19,450 bases of DNA. It comes from Caulobacteraceae bacterium (GTDB lineage: Bacteria > Pseudomonadota > Alphaproteobacteria > Caulobacterales > Caulobacteraceae). How positions within the stretch are numbered: the first letter of the stretch is position 1; the number at the start of each line of letters is the position of its first letter. The stretch covers positions 1-19,450 of the forward strand of contig CANMXH010000012.1 of assembly GCA_947501315.1 (NCBI GenBank), in the 5' to 3' direction. The notes beneath the pieces were generated by a model. The model was not told the origin of the DNA. It did not search any database and saw only the letters and a list, made by a program, of their open reading frames with translations. The translations under genes and the position numbers were made by a program. Below, piece after piece: positions 7,078 to 14,021 of this stretch.

Positions 7078-7091
7078 AGGACTGACCCTTG
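7078..7091 (+). promoter_or_regulatory. Ribosome binding site and TTG start codon of rlmN
   Basis: AGGA at 7078-7081 is followed after seven bases by TTG at 7089-7091. No ATG or GTG at the position expected for the family N-terminus exists in this frame, so the rare TTG start is the best choice. A possible -10, TATAAG, is at 7053-7058 with a weak -35. Confidence 0.6.
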
Positions 7092-8249
7092 AGCCTCACG
7101 CTCGACCTTTCGCGCACTTCCGCGGCCGGCAAACCGGCGGCCCCCGTCAACCTCTCCGGTCTGACGCGCGCGGGCCTGCGACAGGCGCTGATCGACGCCG
7201 ACATATGCCCGCCGGAAAAGGCGAAGATGCGGGCCTCCCAGGTCTGGGGCTGGATCCATCATTTCGGCGTCACCGACTTTGCCGCCATGAGCAATGTGGC
7301 GAAGGATACCCAGGCGAAACTGGCCGCCGCCTTCACCCTGGCCCGGCCCGAGATCGTCGAGCGACAGGTCTCGCAGGACGGCACCCGCAAATGGCTGATC
7401 CGCACTGCGCCGGGTATCGAGATCGAGACTGTCTACATCCCGGACGTCGGCCGCGCCGGGGCCCTGTGCGTGTCCTCGCAGGTCGGCTGCACCCTGAACT
7501 GCACCTTCTGCCACACCGGCACCCAGAAGTTGGTCCGCAACCTGACCGCCGCCGAGATCGTGGCCCAGGTCCAGGTCGCCCGCGACGACCTCGAGGAATG
7601 GCCGTCCCCGAAAGAGGATCGCCGCCTGTCGAACATCGTCTTCATGGGCATGGGCGAGCCGCTCTACAATCTGGACCATGTCGCCGACGCCATCGACATC
7701 ATCTCCGACAATGAGGGCATCGCCCTGTCGCGGCGGCGGATCACCGTCTCGACCTCGGGCGTGGCGCCGATGCTGGAGCCGCTGGGGACCCGCACCCAGG
7801 CCATGCTGGCGATCAGCCTGCACGCCACCAACGACCCACTGCGCGACGTGCTGGTGCCGCTGAACAGGAAATATGACCTGGCCGAGCTGATGGCCGGCAT
7901 CCGCGCCTATCCCGGCATTTCCAATGCCCGGCGGGTGACCTTCGAATACGTCATGCTGAAGGGCGTCAACGACAGCCCGGAAGAGGCCCGCGCCCTGGTC
8001 AGGCTGATCGAGGGCATTCCGGCCAAGGTCAATCTGATCCCGTTCAACCCCTGGCCCGGCACGGACTATGAGTGTTCGGACTGGAAGACGATCGAGCGGT
8101 TCGCGGCCATCCTCAACAAGGCCGGCTATGCCAGCCCCATCCGCACCCCCCGCGGCCGAGACATCCTCGCCGCCTGCGGCCAGCTCAAGTCAGAGAGCGA
8201 AAAGGTCCGGGCCTCGGTGGCACGCAAGGCGGCGGCGGAAGCGGCCTGA
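7089..8249 (+). CDS. rlmN: Dual-specificity RNA methyltransferase RlmN (23S rRNA A2503 / tRNA A37)
   Basis: 386 residues with a radical-SAM domain. The 4Fe-4S motif CTLNCTFC has ligands Cys134, Cys138 and Cys141. Other hallmarks are FMGMGEPLYN, RRITVSTSG, MLAISLHATND and NLIPFNPWPG. The C-terminal GRDILAACGQL carries the Cys that forms the methylene-linked RNA intermediate. RlmN makes 2-methyladenosine at A2503 of 23S rRNA and A37 of some tRNAs, which supports translation fidelity. It begins with TTG. The N-terminal residues SLTLDLS and NLSGLTRAGL resemble other alphaproteobacterial RlmN proteins, which supports this start. It is likely read from its own promoter downstream of the multi-hairpin element. 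Confidence 0.96.
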   Translation: MSLTLDLSRTSAAGKPAAPVNLSGLTRAGLRQALIDADICPPEKAKMRASQVWGWIHHFGVTDFAAMSNVAKDTQAKLAAAFTLARPEIVERQVSQDGTRKWLIRTAPGIEIETVYIPDVGRAGALCVSSQVGCTLNCTFCHTGTQKLVRNLTAAEIVAQVQVARDDLEEWPSPKEDRRLSNIVFMGMGEPLYNLDHVADAIDIISDNEGIALSRRRITVSTSGVAPMLEPLGTRTQAMLAISLHATNDPLRDVLVPLNRKYDLAELMAGIRAYPGISNARRVTFEYVMLKGVNDSPEEARALVRLIEGIPAKVNLIPFNPWPGTDYECSDWKTIERFAAILNKAGYASPIRTPRGRDILAACGQLKSESEKVRASVARKAAAEAA

Positions 8250-8259
8250 AGCGGGTGGG

Positions 8260-8374
8260 GCGTAGGGTTTAGGTCTTAGGGCTTGGGGCTTAGGGCTTGG
8301 TTGCCCGGGTTTGGCCCGCCCATCTCCCCAAACGCCAGACCCCAAGCCCCAAGCCCTAAGCCCCAAGCCCCAAG
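8260..8374. repeat. Heptamer-array inverted repeat C (CTTAGGG/CTTGGGG units)
   Basis: The left arm (8260-8301) has about five to six heptads of the form (G/T)(C/T)TTRGG. The right arm (8340-8374) has five inverted units: CCCCAAG, CCCCAAG, CCCTAAG, CCCCAAG, CCCCAAG. The 38-base core has an inner stem GTTTGG (8309-8314) / CCAAAC (8328-8333). One strand of each arm is G-rich and resembles TTTAGGG telomere units, so G-quadruplex formation is conceivable. It starts ten bases after the rlmN stop codon. Confidence 0.92.
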
Positions 8375-8475
8375 CCCTCCCCAGACACACTTCTTCACCA
8401 ACTGTGTCCCGGCTCCTCTTGCGGATTGGGGCGAAAACCGGGCAATCGTCGCTGGGCTCTTGCAACCGGACAATC

Positions 8476-8919
8476 ATGGACTCCTCGTCCCTCACCACCC
8501 TGCTCGAAAGCGCCGAGGTCCAGGCCTTTGCGACCGGCTTTCCGACCACCCTTGCGCACCTCGGCGTGACGCTGGCCCTGCTGGCTGCGGGCGCGACGCT
8601 CTACGCCCTGTTCACGCCCTGGAGGGAGATATCGCTGATCCGCGAGGGCAATGCCGCGGCGGCTGTAGCCTTTTCCGGCGTCCTCCTCGGCCTCGCGATC
8701 CCGCTGGCGGTCAGCCTCAGCGTCTCGACCTCGATCAAGGACATCGTCCTTTGGGGCGTCGCGACCGTGGTGCTGCAACTGCTGGCGTTCCGGCTGGTCG
8801 ACATGCTCCTGACCGGCCTGCCCCAGCGAATCCGTGACGGCGAGACCGCGGCGGCCGTTCTCCTGGTCGGCGCCAAGCTCGCGACCGCCCTGATCCTCGC
8901 CGCCGCCCTGACGGGATAG
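8476..8919 (+). CDS. DUF350-family inner-membrane protein
   Basis: 147 residues with four hydrophobic segments: FPTTLAHLGVTLALLAAGATLYALF, AVAFSGVLLGLAIPLAVSLSV, DIVLWGVATVVLQLLAFRLVDML, and a C-terminal AVLLVGAKLATALILAAALTG. The ISLIREGNAAAAVAFSGVLLGLAIPLA segment is the DUF350 signature. The function of the family is unknown. The frame stays open upstream to 8311, but that part runs through heptamer repeat C and reads as Pro/Lys/Gln repeats, so the ATG at 8476 is chosen, with GGA at 8468-8470 as a weak ribosome binding site. The length fits the family. Confidence 0.85.
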   Translation: MDSSSLTTLLESAEVQAFATGFPTTLAHLGVTLALLAAGATLYALFTPWREISLIREGNAAAAVAFSGVLLGLAIPLAVSLSVSTSIKDIVLWGVATVVLQLLAFRLVDMLLTGLPQRIRDGETAAAVLLVGAKLATALILAAALTG

Positions 8920-8925
8920 GGTCGC

Positions 8926-9044
8926 GGGATGAGAGATGAGGGTCGAGCGAGCAGAGCGGAGACGTCCGGAGCGATGATCAGGCATCCTTCGCCCCAACCC
9001 GATCACCGCGCGCCCTGCACCTTGCCCCCCGCACCTCGAACCTG
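8926..9044. repeat. Degenerate heptad arrays between the DUF350 and protease genes
   Basis: Five 7-base units run from 9010 to 9044, directly up to the protease ATG: GCGCCCT, GCACCTT, GCCCCCC, GCACCTC, GAACCTG. On the left, 8926-8960 can be read as GGGATGA, GAGATGA, GGGTCGA, GCGAGCA, GAGCGGA. The right arm read on the other strand (GAGGTGC-like) only partly matches the left. This is a weaker, possibly decayed member of the same design. Confidence 0.4.
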
Positions 9045-9866
9045 ATGCGTATTCCCGACTGGATCATTTACTCCGCAGTCGTCGCTGCCCTCGTCATCTG
9101 GTCTCTGCGGCTGAGGGAGAATGCCGACGCGCCTCCGGCACCGCCCCCGCCCGATGAGGTCGAGGGCGCGCTGCTGGGTCCGATCACGCCGTTCGATCCG
9201 GCCGTCACGGTCAATGCGCCGGATATTCCCTTCCAGCCGAGCTCGGGAACGGCTTTTTCGATCTCGCGTGACGGCTACTGGGTGACGGCCCGCCATGTGG
9301 TCGAGGGCTGCCGTCGCCCGGCCATTCTGGTCGGCGGTGGCCGGGCCGTCGCAGCCGATGTCCGGCTGGCCCCCCGCGCCGACATTGCGGTCCTCCTGAC
9401 CCGTGGCGGACCGGACGCTGTCCCGGTGCTGGCCACGTACGAGCTGCGCGCCGGCCAGCGGGGTTTCCATCCGGGTTTCCCCCAGGCGCAGGCGGGTGAG
9501 GTCGCCTCCCGCCTGCTCGGCCGCGAGATGCTGCAGGTCCGGGGTCGGGGACAGCGTGACGAGCCGGTACTGGCCTGGGCCGAGGTCGGCCGCACCGACG
9601 GCCTGGGCGGCACCCTGGCCGGCCTGTCCGGTGCGCCGGTTCTGGACCGTCAGGGCCGGGCCGTCGGGGTGACCATCGCGGAAAGCCCGCGCCGTGGCCG
9701 GATCTACACCACTTCGCCCGACACCTTTGGCCCCGCGATCCGGGGCGTGCAGAAGGCCGACGAACCCCTGACCCGGCGTTTCATCACCGTCGACAACTAC
9801 GGCCTCGTCGCCGACGACCTGCGCCGCGAGCTGCGGGTAGCCCAGGTCGTTTGCCTGTCGGTCTGA
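9045..9866 (+). CDS. Membrane-anchored trypsin-like (S1 fold) serine protease
   Basis: 273 residues. An N-terminal membrane helix (about 7-21, WIIYSAVVAALVIWSL) is followed by a Pro-rich linker and a trypsin-like domain facing the periplasm. The catalytic triad is His84 in VTARHVVEGC, Asp113 in PRADIAVLL and Ser195 in GLSGAPVLD. Two cysteines (Cys89, Cys270) could form a disulfide. No PDZ domain follows, unlike HtrA/DegP. The ATG at 9045 has no Shine-Dalgarno sequence; a heptad array abuts it. The gene converges on the M16 peptidase gene with three bases between stops. Its substrate is unknown; periplasmic protein quality control is one possibility. Confidence 0.82.
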   Translation: MRIPDWIIYSAVVAALVIWSLRLRENADAPPAPPPPDEVEGALLGPITPFDPAVTVNAPDIPFQPSSGTAFSISRDGYWVTARHVVEGCRRPAILVGGGRAVAADVRLAPRADIAVLLTRGGPDAVPVLATYELRAGQRGFHPGFPQAQAGEVASRLLGREMLQVRGRGQRDEPVLAWAEVGRTDGLGGTLAGLSGAPVLDRQGRAVGVTIAESPRRGRIYTTSPDTFGPAIRGVQKADEPLTRRFITVDNYGLVADDLRRELRVAQVVCLSV

Positions 9867-9869
9867 GCC

Positions 9870-12755
9870 CTATCGCAGGCTTGCCGAATCGAGGTTCAGC
9901 CCGGTCAGGGGAATAACCTCGACGTTCGGATATCTGGCCCGCAGCGCCTCGATGAAGGTGGCGGCGTCGCCCACGATCACCAGACTGGCTTCAGACGCCG
10001 GCAGGTGTTCGGCGAAGGCGGCCTGGACCTGTTCGGGGGTGATCGCCCGCACCCGACCCGCATAGGCCGCCAGATCGCTCATGGGCAGGTCGTAGAGCGC
10101 CAGACCGGCGACCAGGGACCCCAGACCGTCGACCGTCTCCAGCGAACTGCCGAAGGCTCCGGTCAGGATGGCCTGGCGGGTGGTCATTTCGCTCCCGGTC
10201 GGCAGGGTGGTGGCCAGCCGGGTCAGTTCGGCCAGGATCAGACCGGCGACCTCGACGGCCGCATCATTGCGGGTCTGGGCCGAGGCGGTGAAGGCCCCGG
10301 TATCCAGCCGCACGCCCAGGCCCGAGCGGGTGCCGTAGCTGAGGCCGCGCTTGATGCGGATCTCCTGGTTGAGGCGCGAGGTGAAGCTGCCGCCCAGCAG
10401 GGTGTTGCCGAGGGTCAGGGGGAAATAGTCCGCGTTATCGCGGGCGATGCTGCGCCGGGCGACAAAGACGGCGGCCTGACCGGCACCGGGCTGGTCGATG
10501 ACCACCACGCGGGGCGGTGAGGCCGCGCCGGCGCGGGACGCGATTCCGGGGGCGGCGGCCGAGGCATTCCAGTCCCCGAAGGTCTGTTCGGCCAGGGCGC
10601 GGGCCTGCCCGGCGGTGATGTCGCCCGAGAAGACCAGCTTGGCTCCGACGGGCGAATAGCGGCCGGCGTGGAAGGCGACCACGTCCTCGCGGGTCAGGGC
10701 CGGCAGGGAGCTCAATGTCCCTCCGCCGGGTGCGCCATAGGGCGCGTCGCCATAGACGACACGCGCCACCGCGGCCGTACCGACCGGGCCGGGCGAGCTG
10801 AGCTGAATGCGCAGACCGTCCAGCGCCTGATCGCGCTGGCGCTCAAGTTCCTCTCCGGCAAAGTCGGGGCGACGGGCAAGGTCGGCCAGGATCGCCATGG
10901 CCTGCGGGAAGACGTCGGCCGGGGCATTGGCGTAGACGGTGGTGAAGTCCGCGCCCGGGGAGGTGCCGATGTCGGCCCCCAGCTGTTCGATCTGCGCCGC
11001 GATCTCGGGGGCCGACCGGCCGGCCGCGCCCTGGGTCAGAAGGGCGGCGGTCATATTGGCCAATCCTGCCTTGCCCGAGGGGTCATGGGCTGAACCGGCG
11101 GGCAGGCTGAGGCGGGCCGAAACCAGCGGCAGTCCCGGTTTGCGGGCGACGAAGACCTCCAGGCCGTTGGCCAGGGTGAAGGTCTGGATGGCCGGGGTGG
11201 CCGGCTCGACGGCGGTGCCGGGCTGCGGCAGGGGTTCGCGCTGGTCCTCGGGCAGCAGTTCGAAGATCCGGCCCACGGGTGCCAGGTCGGCGACCGTGAC
11301 CGGGGCCGTCACATTGACGGCCTGCACGGTCGCGGGGTTGGCGTCATCGGCGTTCAGATAGCGGATGGCGATGCTCCGCTGGTCCGTCAGATAGCGTCTG
11401 GCCACCCGCTGGATGTCGGCGGCAGTCACGGCCTGGAGGTCGGCGATCTCGCGGTCGGCCGCGCCGGCGTTGCCGGTGTTGATCAGTGACCAGCCCAGTA
11501 CATTGGCGCGGTCCTCGACCGTCTCGCGCTGGCGCAGGGCCGAGGCGACCAGTTCGTTCCTGGCCTCGGCCAGTTCGGCTTCGGTGACCGGCGTGTCACG
11601 CAGGCGGGCCGCTTCGGCGCGCAGGGCCGACAGGCCGTCCTCGGGCGTCCGGCCTTCCGCCATGATGGCATAGGCGGTCAGGGCCCCGGCCTGCTGGCTG
11701 GCGTCCAGGCTCGAGCTGGTCTGGGCCGTCAGCTGCTGATCATAAACCAGCGACCGGTACAGGCGGCTGGACTCTCCGGTCGACAATATGCCGTCCAGCA
11801 CGGTCAGGGCCGCCCGGTCGGGATGGTCATAGCGCACGGTCGGCCAGGCCAGCACCACGGCGGGCAGGGGCACGTTCGGGGCGTGGAAGGTGGCCTCGCG
11901 CGGGCCGGCCGGCTCCGGCTCGCGCACATCATTGGCGGGCAGGGTGCGGTCCGGATTGGTCAGGGGTCCGAAATAGCGGTCGATCCAGCTGTCCAGCTGA
12001 CCCTGGTCAAAATTGCCCGAGACGATCAGATAGGCATTGTCCGGGCGATAGTAGGTGGCGTGAAAACGGCGCACGTCCTCGATGGTCGCGGCGTCAAGGT
12101 TCTCGATCGAGCCGATGGTCGAGCGGCGGTAGGGATGGTCCTGATAGATGGTCGCCGGCACGAACAGGCTGAACAGCCGGCCATAGGGGCTGGCCAGAAC
12201 GCCCTGGCGGTACTCCTCCTTGACCACGTCGCGCTCGCTCTCGAACACGGATTCATTGACCACCAGCGAGCCCAGCCGGTCGGCCTCGGCGAAGATCAGC
12301 CGCTCAAGGTGATTGGCCGGCACGGTCTCGTGATAGGCGGTGACGTCGTCCGAGGTGAAGGCATTGTTGTTGCCGCCCACATCCTCGGTCAGCCGGTCGA
12401 AGGTCTCGTCCGGGAAATTCTCGGTCGCCTTGAACATCAGATGTTCGAACAGGTGGGCGAAGCCCGAGCGGTCCTGCGGATCGTCCTTGGAGCCGACCTT
12501 GTACCAGACCTGGACGGTGACGTTCGAGGTCGAGGTGTCGCGCGCGGTGAAGACCCTCAACCCGTTCGCCAGGATCCGCTCCCGGAAGCCGAGCGGCGGG
12601 ACGACGACGGCGTCGGCCGTTTCGGCAGCCGGCCCCATCTCACCGACGGCCGCCGCAGCCCGGGCCGTATTCGAGCCGTCCCCGACGGAGGCGCAGGCCG
12701 GGACGGCCATCATCAGGGCTGCCATCGAGGCGGCGGCGAACAGGCGGGACTTCAT
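9870..12755 (-). CDS. Two-domain M16 (insulinase/pitrilysin family) zinc peptidase, exported, probable lipoprotein
   Basis: 961 residues. The signal peptide (1-20) ends at a lipobox-like VPAC (Cys21), with Pro at the -2 position slightly unusual. The first M16 half has the inverted zinc motif HLFEH (His101, Glu104, His105), with the distal Glu probably in the ESERDVVKEEYRQG region. The second half starts near residue 535 (FTLANGLEVFVARKPGLPLVSARLSLPAG) and lacks HxxEH, so it is the usual inactive partner that closes the chamber. A C-terminal RIKRGLSYGTRSG matches the conserved R/Y motif of M16B proteins. Such enzymes degrade peptides in the periplasm. GGAG lies about nine bases before the ATG. 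The 95 bases upstream show no clear promoter. Confidence 0.93.
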   Translation of the reverse strand: MKSRLFAAASMAALMMAVPACASVGDGSNTARAAAAVGEMGPAAETADAVVVPPLGFRERILANGLRVFTARDTSTSNVTVQVWYKVGSKDDPQDRSGFAHLFEHLMFKATENFPDETFDRLTEDVGGNNNAFTSDDVTAYHETVPANHLERLIFAEADRLGSLVVNESVFESERDVVKEEYRQGVLASPYGRLFSLFVPATIYQDHPYRRSTIGSIENLDAATIEDVRRFHATYYRPDNAYLIVSGNFDQGQLDSWIDRYFGPLTNPDRTLPANDVREPEPAGPREATFHAPNVPLPAVVLAWPTVRYDHPDRAALTVLDGILSTGESSRLYRSLVYDQQLTAQTSSSLDASQQAGALTAYAIMAEGRTPEDGLSALRAEAARLRDTPVTEAELAEARNELVASALRQRETVEDRANVLGWSLINTGNAGAADREIADLQAVTAADIQRVARRYLTDQRSIAIRYLNADDANPATVQAVNVTAPVTVADLAPVGRIFELLPEDQREPLPQPGTAVEPATPAIQTFTLANGLEVFVARKPGLPLVSARLSLPAGSAHDPSGKAGLANMTAALLTQGAAGRSAPEIAAQIEQLGADIGTSPGADFTTVYANAPADVFPQAMAILADLARRPDFAGEELERQRDQALDGLRIQLSSPGPVGTAAVARVVYGDAPYGAPGGGTLSSLPALTREDVVAFHAGRYSPVGAKLVFSGDITAGQARALAEQTFGDWNASAAAPGIASRAGAASPPRVVVIDQPGAGQAAVFVARRSIARDNADYFPLTLGNTLLGGSFTSRLNQEIRIKRGLSYGTRSGLGVRLDTGAFTASAQTRNDAAVEVAGLILAELTRLATTLPTGSEMTTRQAILTGAFGSSLETVDGLGSLVAGLALYDLPMSDLAAYAGRVRAITPEQVQAAFAEHLPASEASLVIVGDAATFIEALRARYPNVEVIPLTGLNLDSASLR

Positions 12756-12850
12756 GGGGCACAGCTCCGGGCGCCCGGCTTGCGCGGGCGTGCGAACCCT
12801 ATCAGGGCCGAAACCCGGCGCACCTTAAGGAGTCGTAATGAAGTGGACGC

Positions 12851-13747
12851 TCAGTCCAGCCTGAGGGCATCCGCCAGCAGCCTCGCCTCGGCTGACCGGC
12901 TCGAGCCGGCACGCCAGGCCACCACGATCTCGCGGCGGGGCGCGCGGGCCGTGATCGGTCGGACCACGACCCCCGGCAGGTCCGCCAGACCGGCCCGGAC
13001 TGCCATCTCGGGCAGAAAGCTGACGCCCAGCCCGGCCGAGACCATCTGCACCAGCGTGTGGAGGCTGGTTGCGGCGAAGACGTCCTCACCCCGCGGCGGC
13101 TCGATTCCGAACGCGGCCAGGGCATGGTCGCGCAGGCAGTGGCCGTCCTCCAGCAGGATCAGGTCCTCGGCCTTGAGCGATCCCGCCGGAATCGGCCCTG
13201 TCCCCGCCAGGGGGTGGCCGGCGGGTGCCGCGGCCATGATCTCGTCATCGCCGATCCGGGCGTGGTCGATGCCCGGGGCCGCATAGGGCAGGGCGATCAC
13301 CGCCGCGTCCAGCTGGCCCGACTTCAGCCCGGCGATCAGCCGCGGTGTCAGGTCCTCGCGGATGAACAGCCGCAGGGCCGGCCAGGCCGCCTTCACGCCC
13401 GGCAGCTTCGCGGGCAGAAGAAAGGGGGCGACCGTCGGTATCACGCCCAGCCGGAACCGGCCCGACAGCGGCTTGCCCGCATTGCGCGCCGCCTCGACCA
13501 GGTCCTCGGTTCGGGCCAGCACGTCCTCGCCGCGCCGGACAGCCTCGGCCCCGACCGCGGTCAGCTGGATGTTGCCGCGGGTCCGCTCGACCACCGGCGC
13601 GCCGAGAATTTTCTCCAGCTCCTGAACCCCGGCCGACAGGGCCGGCTGGCTGACATGGGCCGCCTCCGCCGCGCGGCTGAACGAGGCATGTTCGGCCAGA
13701 AGCTTGAGATACTGGAGCTGTCGCAGGGTCGGGAGCATGGTCGACAT
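12851..13747 (-). CDS. oxyR: LysR-family peroxide sensor OxyR lacking the second redox cysteine
   Basis: 298 residues from the chosen ATG. GTG at 13759 or ATG at 13738, which gives MLPTLRQLQYL, are also possible. An N-terminal LysR helix-turn-helix (SFSRAAEAAHVSQPALSAGVQELE) is followed by an effector domain with the OxyR signature LLEDGHCLRDHAL. This Cys204, equal to Cys199 of E. coli, is the peroxidatic residue. In E. coli the disulfide partner Cys208 lies nine residues later; here that residue is Phe (codon TTC at 13111-13109), one base away from a Cys codon. Other OxyR features are kept, including TSLHTLVQMVSAGLGVSFLPEMA. It lies downstream of katG in the same direction, its likely target, separated by a nonamer palindrome. 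Confidence 0.9.
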   Translation of the reverse strand: MSTMLPTLRQLQYLKLLAEHASFSRAAEAAHVSQPALSAGVQELEKILGAPVVERTRGNIQLTAVGAEAVRRGEDVLARTEDLVEAARNAGKPLSGRFRLGVIPTVAPFLLPAKLPGVKAAWPALRLFIREDLTPRLIAGLKSGQLDAAVIALPYAAPGIDHARIGDDEIMAAAPAGHPLAGTGPIPAGSLKAEDLILLEDGHCLRDHALAAFGIEPPRGEDVFAATSLHTLVQMVSAGLGVSFLPEMAVRAGLADLPGVVVRPITARAPRREIVVAWRAGSSRSAEARLLADALRLD

Positions 13748-13762
13748 ATAGGCACCCACTAT
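13748..13762. promoter_or_regulatory. OxyR-like half-site ATAG-N7-CTAT at the oxyR start
   Basis: ATAG (13748-13751), seven bases, CTAT (13759-13762) matches the OxyR dimer-binding half-motif in tetranucleotides and spacing. The interior positions do not follow the E. coli preference, and no second half-site is found at the expected spacing on either side. Its position directly before the oxyR ATG suggests autorepression. Confidence 0.45.
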
Positions 13763-13809
13763 CGTTTGGCCAAAGGCAATCAGGCGAACTTATGCGGTGG
13801 TGGCGGGGA

Positions 13810-13979
13810 GTTCATCACAACGGGCACGGCGGGGTCACAACGGGCACAACGGGTTCCGGGGCTGCTCAATCAATGCGGCGAAGCCGCGATCTCATGACCC
13901 CGAAGGAATCCGCGAACGGGAAACCGTCACCGCTCCCGTCGTGTCCGTTGTGCCGTCCGTTGTGTCCGCTGTGATGAAC
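13810..13979. repeat. Nonamer-array inverted repeat D (CACAACGGG units) between katG and oxyR
   Basis: The outer arms GTTCATCACA (13810-13819) and TGTGATGAAC (13970-13979) are perfect complements. The left array is CACAACGGG (13816), CACGGCGGG (13825), two bases, CACAACGGG (13836), CACAACGGG (13845). The right array, read on the other strand, is CACAGCGGA, CACAACGGA, three bases, CACAACGGA, CACGACGGG (13973 back to 13935). The 81-base core (13854-13934) contains a GCGGC-GAA-GCCGC hairpin at 13875-13887. The arms could pair over about 40 bases. It has the same design as the heptamer elements but a different unit length. Confidence 0.9.
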
Positions 13980-14021
13980 CTTCCAGCCAGATCAGGCCGC
14001 CGCCGCCCCGGATGCTCTCTT

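Noticed and set aside
8311..8475. In-frame N-terminal extension of the DUF350 protein
   Set aside because: It translates the heptamer repeat core and right arm into low-complexity Pro/Lys/Gln residues. The ATG at 8476 gives the normal family length.
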